From NCBI GenBank assembly GCA_035291705.1, contig DATDRM010000191.1, forward strand, positions 1 through 18,339: a stretch of DNA of 18,339 nt, written 5' to 3'. Source of the stretch: DATDRM01 sp035291705. Its GTDB lineage: Bacteria; Chloroflexota; Anaerolineae; Anaerolineales; UBA4823. Both the position numbers and the translations under genes were made by a program. Positions 1 through 6,334 of this stretch are shown here, one piece after another (position 1 is the stretch's first letter; every line of letters starts with the position of its first letter). The notes beneath the pieces are model-generated. The model did no database searches. It had not been told where the DNA came from and worked only from the letters and a program-made list of their open reading frames with translations.

Positions 1-273
1 CAAATCATCGCGGCTCATCCCCGGTTTGCGAGGCAAACCGGCCGTGATGACTACAATATCCGATCCAGCGGTGGCCTGAAACGCATTGCTGCCCACAACT
101 CTGACATCTTTGCCGACGACTGGCAATGCTTCCTGCAAATCCAATGCCTTACCTTGCGGCATACCTTCAATGACATCCACCAATACGAGGTCGGCGATCT
201 CAAGTTCGGCTAGCCAATGCGCCGTGGTGGCACCAGTCATTCCAGCACCGATGATGGACACTTTGTTTTTCAT
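1..273 (-). CDS. mdh: Malate dehydrogenase, N-terminal 91 codons (cut by window edge)
   Basis: This NAD-dependent dehydrogenase interconverts malate and oxaloacetate in the cytoplasm (TCA cycle). Reading the minus strand from the ATG at 273-271, the protein opens with MKNKVSIIGAGMTGATTAHW, a Rossmann dinucleotide-binding loop (GxGxxG as GAGMTG, residues 9-14). An acidic residue follows at the end of the second strand (LVLVD), as expected for NAD binding. Further on come the PQGKALDLQEA and ITAGLPRKPGMSR segments, the latter holding the arginines of the mobile substrate loop. These match the tetrameric LDH-like malate dehydrogenase of Chloroflexus type as I remember it. The start is backed by an AGGGAG ribosome-binding sequence about 10 nt upstream. 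The gene lies 69 bp downstream of trxB on the same strand and may be co-transcribed with it. The C-terminal two thirds are outside the window. A lactate dehydrogenase is the main alternative. Confidence 0.9.
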   Translation of the reverse strand, partial: MKNKVSIIGAGMTGATTAHWLAELEIADLVLVDVIEGMPQGKALDLQEALPVVGKDVRVVGSNAFQATAGSDIVVITAGLPRKPGMSRDDL

Positions 274-342
274 GGATCGCTCTCCCTGGCAAGAAGATAA
301 AATATCCCTGGATGGTAACCCAGCAAGGGGACAACTTAAGAA

Positions 343-1329
343 TTATCCCGATGAATGTTCATCTAAAAAGTGACCAGCCTGAATAGCTGCAGCTGCGCCC
401 ATCCCAGCCGAGGTGATCACTTGGCGGAAAAAAGGATCAGCGACCTCTCCAGCGGCAAACACGCCTGGGACACTCGTGTGCATCAGCTGATCGACTTGCA
501 GATAACCGCGCTCATCCATCTCGAGCTGACCTTTGAAAAGGTCTGTGTTGGGGGAGTGACCAATAAAAATAAATACTCCATCCACTCCGCGTTCGATCTT
601 TTTTCCAGATTGCTTATCCCATAGACACACTGCTTGAACTGTACCATCCCCCTTGATTTCGGTCACCACGGTATTCAGCATAAGATTCACCTTAGGATTC
701 TCCAGGGCGCGTTTTGTCAGCAAGGGCCCGGCGCGCAGCTGATCGCGGCGATGGACGATAGTGACCGAATCGGCATAGCGGGTGAGGAACAACCCTTCTT
801 CCAAGGCGCTGTCTCCGCCACCCACTACAATCACCTCTTTTCCCTTGAAGAACCAACCATCACAGGTGGCGCAATAAGAGACTCCCCGTCCGGTAAACTC
901 CTTCTCCCCCGGCACATTCAGGTGCAACGCGCTTGCCCCGGTGGTGACGATCAATGTTTCCGCCAGATAGAGTTTCCCGTTTTGCGTTTTCACCCGGAAT
1001 GGACGCTGTGAGAGGTCAGTCTCGGCAGCTGAGTCATACTCGATCCGGGCACCGAAGCGTTCAGCTTGTTTCCGAAAAAGGTCGACCAGATCCAGGCCGC
1101 CGATTCCATCGGGAAAACCAGGGTAATTTTCTACCGCAAATGTCAGTGAAACCTGCCCACCCAATTCCATGCCGCTCAGAACAACCGGGCTGAGATCGGC
1201 GCGCGCCGCATACAGCGCGGCACTTAACCCGGCCGGTCCGGAACCCAGGATGAGGACCTTTACGGATTCCTGGTCAGAGCGATCACCGCTCGAGAAATCA
1301 GACGGATTACTTCCTAAATTGAAAACCAT
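343..1329 (-). CDS. trxB: Thioredoxin reductase, low-molecular-weight type
   Basis: This flavoprotein transfers electrons from NADPH through FAD and a redox disulfide to thioredoxin in the cytoplasm. The 328-aa protein has the family order: an FAD-binding GSGPAG loop (residues 29-34), the active-site CATC (Cys153, Cys156) followed by DG, an NADP-binding GGGDSALEE loop (170-178), an HRRDQLR motif (193-199) and a C-terminal AAGEVAD FAD contact. HRRxxxR is the known signature for binding the NADPH 2'-phosphate, so NADPH is the expected donor. The GEV where most members have GDV is a small oddity. About 20 extra residues precede the first strand, but the upstream ATG is favoured because AAGGA lies 7 nt before it. 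The gene follows ilvE after 90 bp. A related ferredoxin- or NADH-dependent reductase of the same fold cannot be fully excluded. Confidence 0.92.
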   Translation of the reverse strand: MVFNLGSNPSDFSSGDRSDQESVKVLILGSGPAGLSAALYAARADLSPVVLSGMELGGQVSLTFAVENYPGFPDGIGGLDLVDLFRKQAERFGARIEYDSAAETDLSQRPFRVKTQNGKLYLAETLIVTTGASALHLNVPGEKEFTGRGVSYCATCDGWFFKGKEVIVVGGGDSALEEGLFLTRYADSVTIVHRRDQLRAGPLLTKRALENPKVNLMLNTVVTEIKGDGTVQAVCLWDKQSGKKIERGVDGVFIFIGHSPNTDLFKGQLEMDERGYLQVDQLMHTSVPGVFAAGEVADPFFRQVITSAGMGAAAAIQAGHFLDEHSSG

Positions 1330-1366
1330 ACCACTATCCTTATCGTTGCCGAGCCCCCTTGAGTCA

Positions 1367-1397
1367 GCATCTGCTCGATTTCATATAGATCAGATGC
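1367..1397 (-). repeat. Inverted repeat between ilvE and trxB
   Basis: GCATCTG (1367-1373) and CAGATGC (1391-1397) are perfectly complementary 7-nt arms separated by 17 nt, in the 90-bp gap between ilvE and trxB. There is no U-run after the stem on the minus-strand transcript, so it does not look like an intrinsic terminator. It could be an RNA processing or stabilising hairpin separating two cistrons. No function is shown. Confidence 0.4.
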
Positions 1398-1419
1398 GGA
1401 ATGGGACGAAAAAGTTACA

Positions 1420-2373
1420 TTAGAAATCGATTAACACTGTTTCGCCCGAGACGGGTTGGTCCAAGGGGACAAAATCCAACCATTCTCCAGAGTGCGTTCC
1501 CTGGCCGTGCACGTTGTCTGAGTATGCCTGCGACAGGATCTGGGTGATTGGTCCTGGTCTACCCTTACCAACCTGGCGGAAATCGACCATCCGCACACCA
1601 ACTATCTCGGCTGCGGTTCCGGTAATAAAAACTTCATCGGCAATATAAAGATGATCGCGAGTGATCATCTCTTCGACGACCGGGATGCTCATGTCGCCCG
1701 CCAGGGTTATGACCGAATCGCGGGTGATGCCTTCCAGAATAATGGCGCGAGGCGGTGTATAGAGCACGCCCTCCCGCACCAGAAATAGATTCTCGCCAGT
1801 GCACTCGGCGACAAATCCTTCCGGATCGAGGATCACCGCTTCATCATAACCAGACCGTAATGCCTGGGTCTTGACCAACATCGAGTTGACGTAATTTCCT
1901 GTAATCTTCGCCTTGGTCAGGTTGATGTTGGGGTGAAGCCGAGTAAAGGAGGAGACCATCATGTGAATCCCGGCTTTGCGGGCTTCCTGTCCCAGGTAAG
2001 GCCCCCACTCCCAGGCGGCGATGGCCAGCCTGGGGGTGGATTTATCCATATTCAACCCCATCTCCCCTTGTAAATACATTAAAGGTCGAATATAGCATTC
2101 CGTGAACCCATTCGCCTTAATCGTCTGGTGAATAGCTCTGCGCATATCTTCCACCCCATAGGGGAAATCTCGGATGCCCAGGATGTGGATCGAATCCAGA
2201 AAGCGTTCCAGGTGCTCGCGCAGGCGAAAGACGGCTGATCCTTCTGGGGTCCGATAGCATCGAATCCCCTCAAAGACACCCACGCCATATTGGAGCGTGG
2301 GTGTAAGAACATGCACAGCTGCTTTTTCAAAGGGTACAACCTTACCATCCATCCATACAAAATCGGATTTCAT
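1420..2373 (-). CDS. ilvE: Branched-chain amino acid aminotransferase
   Basis: This PLP-dependent fold-type IV transaminase makes the last step of valine, leucine and isoleucine synthesis, moving the amino group from glutamate to the branched 2-oxo acid. The 317-aa length is close to the E. coli enzyme. The segment AKITGNY places the Schiff-base lysine at Lys156, by alignment from memory to Lys160 of E. coli IlvE (AKAGGNY). Also visible are YGVGVFEGIRCY (residues 29-40), YIRPLMY, ECTGENLFLV and the phosphate-binding GITRDSVI and GTAAEIVGVR segments near the end. The start has AGGAG 6 nt upstream and a good candidate promoter about 60 bp before it, so ilvE probably begins its own transcript, running on into trxB. 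A D-amino acid transaminase is less likely because of the length and the GTAAEI motif. Confidence 0.93.
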   Translation of the reverse strand: MKSDFVWMDGKVVPFEKAAVHVLTPTLQYGVGVFEGIRCYRTPEGSAVFRLREHLERFLDSIHILGIRDFPYGVEDMRRAIHQTIKANGFTECYIRPLMYLQGEMGLNMDKSTPRLAIAAWEWGPYLGQEARKAGIHMMVSSFTRLHPNINLTKAKITGNYVNSMLVKTQALRSGYDEAVILDPEGFVAECTGENLFLVREGVLYTPPRAIILEGITRDSVITLAGDMSIPVVEEMITRDHLYIADEVFITGTAAEIVGVRMVDFRQVGKGRPGPITQILSQAYSDNVHGQGTHSGEWLDFVPLDQPVSGETVLIDF

Positions 2374-2409
2374 GGGATACTCCTAAAAGCCGTAACCACC
2401 AATTAGAAG

Positions 2410-2422
2410 GAAACCAGGTTTC
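2410..2422. repeat. Perfect palindrome near the ilvE transcription start
   Basis: GAAACC-A-GGTTTC is a perfect 6-1-6 inverted repeat. It begins about 11 bases past the -10 box of the candidate ilvE promoter, so it would lie at about +4 to +16. The 14-bp stretch at 2411-2424 recurs with 12 of 14 matches at 2474-2487 upstream of the -35 box. It could be an operator pair or a dispersed REP-like repeat. Confidence 0.45.
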
Positions 2423-2432
2423 TCAGGAAGAC

Positions 2433-2461
2433 AGAATACCCAATACCGGTCAGTATGTCAA
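2433..2461 (-). promoter_or_regulatory. Candidate sigma-70-type promoter of ilvE
   Basis: On the minus strand a perfect -35 hexamer TTGACA (2461-2456) is followed after exactly 17 nt by TATTCT (2438-2433, 4 of 6 matches to TATAAT). The predicted start is near 2426, giving an ilvE leader of about 50 nt. A second TATAAT at 2499-2494 lacks a convincing -35 and is less likely. This is a visual match only. Confidence 0.6.
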
Positions 2462-2534
2462 TTATATGACCATAAACCGGATTTCTCTTGATTATTATAT
2501 CCCGACTTGAGCGAGTCTCGCCCCAAACATCAAC

Positions 2535-4754
2535 CTAATGACGGTTACGGCTCCCACCACCTCCGCGGCGGTCATCTCTTCGGCCGCCGCCGCGCGAGCC
2601 GCCCCCACCCCCTGGCCGGCGGCCACCCGGGCGATCTCTCATTAAGGCTTCCTCCGCTGACCAACCCTCAAGGACTGCCTGCCGAGAAAGACGGACCTTC
2701 CCCGCAGGATCGATGTCCGTTACCATGACTGTAATTTCATCCCCCATGCGCACGACATCTTCCACCCTTTCCACCCTTTCAGTGTCCAGTTGAGAAATGT
2801 GAACCAGGCCATCTGTATTGGGAAGGATCTCGACAAAGGCGCCGAAATCGGTGATGCGCACCACGCGCCCGGTGTAAATCCGCCCGATTTCGGGGACTTC
2901 CGTGAGGGAGAGAATCCGGTCACGGGCCATCTGCTCGCCTTCCCCATCGACGGCGGCGATGTAAATCGAGCCATCCTCCTCGACGTCTATCCGGGTATTG
3001 GTTTCCTCTTGAATGCTGCGGATCATCTTGCCGCCCGGACCGATCACTGCCCCGATCTTGTCTACCGGGATGCGAACGATCGTGATGCGTGGGGCGTGCG
3101 GTTTTAGCTCGGGGCGGGGAACGGGAATGATCTCCAACATCTTGTTGAGGATGTGCAGGCGCGCCTGGCGGGCTTGCATCAGAGCTTGCCCCATAATCTG
3201 GCTGGTGATCCCCTTAATCTTGATATCCATTTGCAAGGCGGTAACGCCTTTATCGGTACCGGCCACCTTGAAGTCCATATCTCCCAGGTGGTCTTCCATT
3301 CCCAAGATATCGGTCAGGACAGCGTACTGATCGCCTTCCCCTTTGATCAGACCCATAGCGACCCCCGCAACCGGCGCCTTGATCGGCACCCCGGTGTCCA
3401 TCAGCGCCAGGGTAGAACCGCAAACAGAGGCCATCGAGGTTGATCCGTTCGAGGATAACACCTCCGAAACCAGACGCATCGTGTAGGGGAACTCTGTCTC
3501 GAGTGGGAGCACGGGGAGTAAAGCCCGCTCGGCCAGAGCGCCGTGCCCAATATCTCGCCGGGAAGAGCCGCGCAAGGGGCGCACCTCACCCGTAGAGAAA
3601 GGCGGGAAGTTATAGTGATGCATGTAGCGTTTCGACTCTGCCGGAGACAAGGTATCCAGTTCTTGAGCCTCGCGCGGCGTACCCAGGGTCGCCAGGGTGA
3701 GCACCTGTGTCTCGCCCCTGGTGAACAAGCCGGAGCCGTGGGCGCGCGGGCTGACTTCCACCTCGCACCAGATCGAGCGGATGTCGGTGAGGCCGCGCCC
3801 ATCCGGCCGCAGCCCGCGTTCCAGGATGCGCCGGCGCACGACCGACTTGAGCGTTTCGTCGAAAGCCTGCCTTACATTTCCTGCCTTGACATCATCCTCC
3901 GGGGAGAGCTCAGCGACCAGGGAATCCCTCAAGCTGTTGATGGCGTCATAGCTCGCCGTTTTATCGTTCGGACGGCCAAAGAGCTCCTCAAGGGCGGGCG
4001 TCGCTTTTTCGGCAACGGAGACTTTGAGAGACTCGTCGAGAGCAAAGCTGAGGTATGTCCGCTTGAGTTTACCAACCTCGGCGGTCAGACGTTCTTGCAA
4101 GTCAATCAGCGTTTGAATAGCCTGGTGACCGAATTCCAGCGCTGTGACGATCACCTCCTCTGATACGATCTCCGCCCCGCACTCGACCATCAAAATGGCG
4201 TCGCGCGTCCCCGCTAGGCGCAGGTCGAGGTCCGACTCCGCTTTTTCGCTGAAGGTGGGATTGACGACGAAATTCCCCTGGATGCGCCCGATCCGCACCG
4301 CACCCACCGGCCCATCCCAGGGGATATCGGAGATCATTAAAGCCGCGGAGGCCGCGTTGACAGCTAAGATATCGATTGGGTTCTCGCTATCGGCAGAGAA
4401 GGAGTACAGGATCACCTGCACATCATTCCGCAGGTCTTTCGGGAAAAGCGGGCGGATCGGGCGATCGGTGAGACGGGCGGTTAATATAGCCTCCTCGCTC
4501 GGCCGGCCTTCGCGACGAAAGAAGGACCCCGGGATGCGCCCACCAGCGTACATCCGCTCTTCATAGTCCACCGTCAAAGGGAAGAAATCCACTCCCTGGC
4601 GGGGTTCATCCCCCATTGTAGCGGCGGCGAAGACCACGGTATCGCCAAGGCGCACCGTGACAGCACCGCCGGCCTGACCGGCCAGGCGGCCGGTTTCCAT
4701 GGTGATCGACTTATCGCCCACCATGGCTGTATATTGCTTAGTTTCTGAATGCAT
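2535..4754 (-). CDS. pnp: Polyribonucleotide nucleotidyltransferase (PNPase)
   Basis: PNPase is a trimeric 3'-to-5' phosphorolytic exoribonuclease for mRNA turnover. The 739-aa protein shows the full order: a first RNase PH-like domain (about 10-145), a helical linker, a catalytic second RNase PH domain (about 315-545), a KH domain with GPGGK at 572-576, and an S1 domain (about 624-692). Catalytic features in the second core include GSSRRDIGHG (396-405), SNGSTSMASVCGSTLAL (435-451), and Asp488 and Asp494 in EDHLGDMDFK, which match the E. coli metal ligands Asp486 and Asp492 by recollection. The last 35 residues are an unusual Arg/Gly-rich tail (RPGG, RGGG, DDRRGGGG). The start has AGGAG just upstream. 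rpsO lies 305 bp before it, and the gap holds a promoter candidate, tandem repeats and a terminator-like hairpin, suggesting leader-based autoregulation. Confidence 0.97.
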   Translation of the reverse strand: MHSETKQYTAMVGDKSITMETGRLAGQAGGAVTVRLGDTVVFAAATMGDEPRQGVDFFPLTVDYEERMYAGGRIPGSFFRREGRPSEEAILTARLTDRPIRPLFPKDLRNDVQVILYSFSADSENPIDILAVNAASAALMISDIPWDGPVGAVRIGRIQGNFVVNPTFSEKAESDLDLRLAGTRDAILMVECGAEIVSEEVIVTALEFGHQAIQTLIDLQERLTAEVGKLKRTYLSFALDESLKVSVAEKATPALEELFGRPNDKTASYDAINSLRDSLVAELSPEDDVKAGNVRQAFDETLKSVVRRRILERGLRPDGRGLTDIRSIWCEVEVSPRAHGSGLFTRGETQVLTLATLGTPREAQELDTLSPAESKRYMHHYNFPPFSTGEVRPLRGSSRRDIGHGALAERALLPVLPLETEFPYTMRLVSEVLSSNGSTSMASVCGSTLALMDTGVPIKAPVAGVAMGLIKGEGDQYAVLTDILGMEDHLGDMDFKVAGTDKGVTALQMDIKIKGITSQIMGQALMQARQARLHILNKMLEIIPVPRPELKPHAPRITIVRIPVDKIGAVIGPGGKMIRSIQEETNTRIDVEEDGSIYIAAVDGEGEQMARDRILSLTEVPEIGRIYTGRVVRITDFGAFVEILPNTDGLVHISQLDTERVERVEDVVRMGDEITVMVTDIDPAGKVRLSRQAVLEGWSAEEALMRDRPGGRRPGGGGGSRGGGRRDDRRGGGGSRNRH

Positions 4755-4764
4755 TTTCTCTCCT

Positions 4765-4787
4765 AAAAAATCGCCTGACAGGTCAGG
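4765..4787 (-). terminator. Terminator-like hairpin upstream of the pnp Shine-Dalgarno sequence
   Basis: On the minus-strand transcript CCTGAC and GTCAGG form a perfect inverted repeat with a 2-nt centre (in practice a 5-bp stem with a CCTG loop). CGA and then six T follow, and the next bases are the AGGAG of pnp. The stem is short for an efficient terminator, so attenuation or control of translation are both possible. Confidence 0.4.
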
Positions 4788-4802
4788 GACTGGAAGCTGC
4801 TG

Positions 4803-4844
4803 GCAACGATGGCGGCGTAACGATTGCAGCGCAACGATTGCGAG
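4803..4844. repeat. Three 14-bp tandem repeats in the pnp leader
   Basis: Units on the plus strand are GCAACGATGGCGGC, GTAACGATTGCAGC and GCAACGATTGCGAG, with the AACGAT core at 4805, 4819 and 4833 (period exactly 14). They lie 49 bp upstream of the pnp start and would be transcribed in the leader as repeats of an ATCGTT core. Identical spacing makes chance unlikely. They could be repeated protein-binding sites on the RNA or a simple tandem duplication. Confidence 0.65.
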
Positions 4845-4930
4845 GGTAATGATTATCTGAGCAAAGGTCGCAATAGCGCCTTAACGGTTGTCACCAGTCT
4901 CCAATTCCTGAACCCGCTGGCAAGCCTGAC

Positions 4931-4960
4931 AATATATAGAGTTTCTAAATCTCTATCCAA
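4931..4960 (-). promoter_or_regulatory. Candidate promoter of pnp
   Basis: On the minus strand TTGGAT (4960-4955, 4 of 6 to TTGACA) is followed after 18 nt by TATATT (4936-4931, 5 of 6 to TATAAT). An ATAGAG/CTCTAT inverted repeat (4936-4956) fills the spacer and could affect promoter use or be an operator. It is a moderate match, not tested. Confidence 0.4.
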
Positions 4961-5059
4961 TCTTTTGAATTTCCGCAGCTGAGTCACCCCTGGCGGCTGT
5001 CTTCAGCTAGAAAAAAGAGAAGATGGGAGTCCTATGCGCCATCTACTCGCTTGGGTATT

Positions 5060-5329
5060 CTACTTGCGCCGAATGCTCAACTTTTCCGTCAAGGCCTGGT
5101 AACGTTGATAGTCCTTGCGGCGGACATAGGCCAATAAACGGCGCCGGCGACCCACCATCTTGAGCAACCCGCGCCTGGATGAGGCATCAAGCCGGTGCGT
5201 CCGCAGATGATCGGTAAGCGAATTGATGCGATTGGTAAGCAGAGCGATCTGCACTTCAGCCGAACCCGTATCGCTGGGATGCCGGGAATACTCCGTGATT
5301 ACTGTTTGCTTGGTTTCTCTATCCATCAT
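5060..5329 (-). CDS. rpsO: 30S ribosomal protein S15
   Basis: S15 binds 16S rRNA at the central-domain three-way junction and starts assembly of the 30S platform. The 89-aa product is exactly the usual length and carries the conserved TGSAEVQIALLTNRI (21-35), LTDHLRTHRLD (38-48), the SSRRGLL segment (50-56) and a basic GRRRRLLAYVRR stretch, ending in LSIRRK. Two ATG codons stand in tandem at 5329 and 5326, and either could start. The only purine-rich sequence, AGGGAG, is 12 nt before the first ATG, which is long and fits a structured start region. An extended -10 element upstream gives a leader of about 94 nt. pnp follows on the same strand, the usual partner order, but after an unusually structured 305-bp gap. 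Confidence 0.97.
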   Translation of the reverse strand: MMDRETKQTVITEYSRHPSDTGSAEVQIALLTNRINSLTDHLRTHRLDASSRRGLLKMVGRRRRLLAYVRRKDYQRYQALTEKLSIRRK

Positions 5330-5429
5330 GACGTCTGCTAACTCCCTGAATGAGTATGATTTTCCTGCAGGTCTCCTTACCAGCAGTCCAATTAACCAAG
5401 ACCACCGGCAGGTCTAGTCAGTGGGGGTG

Positions 5430-5438
5430 ATTATACCA
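5430..5438 (-). promoter_or_regulatory. Extended -10 promoter candidate for rpsO
   Basis: The minus strand reads TGG then TATAAT (5438-5430): a perfect -10 hexamer with the TGn extension that can replace a -35 box. No good -35 is seen. Transcription would start near 5423, giving a leader of about 94 nt with AGACC/GGTCT arms and a CTGCT...AGCAG pairing that reaches the ribosome-binding region. Confidence 0.6.
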
Positions 5439-5450
5439 GAGAAAGTAGCG

Positions 5451-6257
5451 TTATTTGTTCTCGTGTAAGGCAATTCGTAAGCTCGTCTGGATCTCCGCAG
5501 GAAAGGAATGCAGGCTTTGACGGATCAACCAGGCGGTGGCCAGGTTGTCGCTTTTGACCGCCAGATTTTGGCGGAGAAAATATGCCGTCTCTTGAGGCGA
5601 TCGCTTTGCCAGGCCACCGATCACGTCTATTAAATCCGGCCGCAACGGAAAAGGGGCGATGCGGATCAGGGGGGTTAACATCTTGATCATCAGGGGGATG
5701 TCTTGAAATTCTTGCAAATCTAACAATGGAACGAGTGCTTGCAGGCCGAGGTGCTGGGAGAATAGCTCCGGCGAGGCGAGCCAGGTTTCAGCCAGTTGCA
5801 GATACCGAGCCTGGTACTCACGCCGGATCTGGGAAAGGCCGGTATTGATCAGGGCCCTGGTTAGGCGCGCTTCTGTCCGGGGCTTGGCCCAGGCTCGCAC
5901 TCTCAAAAGCACCGGATCAGGAGGGTGGGGAGAGATCAAGCCCAACAAAGACGCTGCAAGCAGGCGAAATTCCAGGTAAGGTTCTGACCACAGCGCATCG
6001 CTCAAAGCTAAAGCAGCTTCAGGAGCGCTGAGCATAAATGGGGTTAACTCCTTGATCACCTCGCGCAGTACGGGTGGGGGCACGTGATAAGCCGCCATTA
6101 AGGATTGGGGATCCCCGACCTGGCCTGGGCGGTAAGCCCGGCCAGCATAAAAATCCAGTAGATTGTGAAGGCTGCGACAGAAAACCAACGGATCAGCGAA
6201 TTGCACGGCTAGTTTTGCAGCCTGGATTTTCAGGCGAGGCAGTTGGATGGCAGGCAT
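5451..6257 (-). CDS. All-helical HEAT-like protein of unknown function
   Basis: I do not recognise the exact family. The 268-aa product is almost entirely predicted alpha-helical, with repeated pairs of amphipathic helices such as FRLLAASLLGLI, HLGLQALVPLLDL and LATAWLIRQSLHSF, the look of HEAT or AlkD-like DNA alkylation-repair folds. It lacks signal peptide and membrane segments. I start it at the ATG at 6257 (MPAIQLPR...), although the frame is open to 6404. The upstream part would translate the end of the LOG gene out of frame plus a heptamer repeat (HFTFHASF), which is not protein-like. The chosen start lacks a Shine-Dalgarno sequence. It sits 77 bp after the LOG-family gene and 121 bp before rpsO. 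A DNA-repair role would suit a nucleotide-sanitation cluster but is speculative. Catalytic residues of AlkD cannot be assigned by eye. Confidence 0.7.
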   Translation of the reverse strand: MPAIQLPRLKIQAAKLAVQFADPLVFCRSLHNLLDFYAGRAYRPGQVGDPQSLMAAYHVPPPVLREVIKELTPFMLSAPEAALALSDALWSEPYLEFRLLAASLLGLISPHPPDPVLLRVRAWAKPRTEARLTRALINTGLSQIRREYQARYLQLAETWLASPELFSQHLGLQALVPLLDLQEFQDIPLMIKMLTPLIRIAPFPLRPDLIDVIGGLAKRSPQETAYFLRQNLAVKSDNLATAWLIRQSLHSFPAEIQTSLRIALHENK

Positions 6258-6270
6258 GGGTTTCGGGAGA

Positions 6271-6298
6271 AATGAAGCGTGAAACGTGAAATGTGAAG
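6271..6298 (-). repeat. Degenerate heptamer tandem repeat before the HEAT-like gene
   Basis: Read on the minus strand, four consecutive 7-mers CTTCACA, TTTCACG, TTTCACG and CTTCATT end 13 bases before the ATG at 6257. The unit and its sense orientation towards the gene are the same as at 7482-7509. Confidence 0.65.
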
Positions 6299-6334
6299 GG
6301 TGATGCGGAATGCGTAAAAGGTGGCTCGCGATCC

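Larger units (their letters stand above)
4755..5059 (-). other. rpsO-pnp intergenic region and pnp leader
   Basis: This 305-bp stretch has no gene. In transcript order it holds an imperfect hairpin with arms AGCTGA/TCAGCT (5008-5003 and 4982-4977, no U-run after it), a promoter candidate (4931-4960) overlapping an inverted repeat ATAGAG/CTCTAT (4936-4956), three 14-nt tandem repeats (4803-4844), and a short hairpin followed by six U just before the Shine-Dalgarno sequence (4765-4787). If the promoter is real the pnp leader is about 170 nt. In E. coli PNPase represses itself through its leader after RNase III cleavage. A similar role here is inferred only from length and structure. Confidence 0.5.

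Noticed and set aside
2511..2521. Terminator after pnp (GCGAG-T-CTCGC)
   Set aside because: The stem is only five pairs with a one-base centre and no U-run follows it on the minus-strand transcript.
3543..4163. 206-codon open frame antisense to pnp
   Set aside because: It is a shadow frame of a high-GC, strongly conserved gene. The protein has no domain character, and the pnp frame explains the sequence.
4977..5008. Intrinsic terminator after rpsO
   Set aside because: The AGCTGA/TCAGCT arms have a U-run upstream of the stem on the transcript, not downstream, so it does not meet the pattern for a minus-strand terminator.
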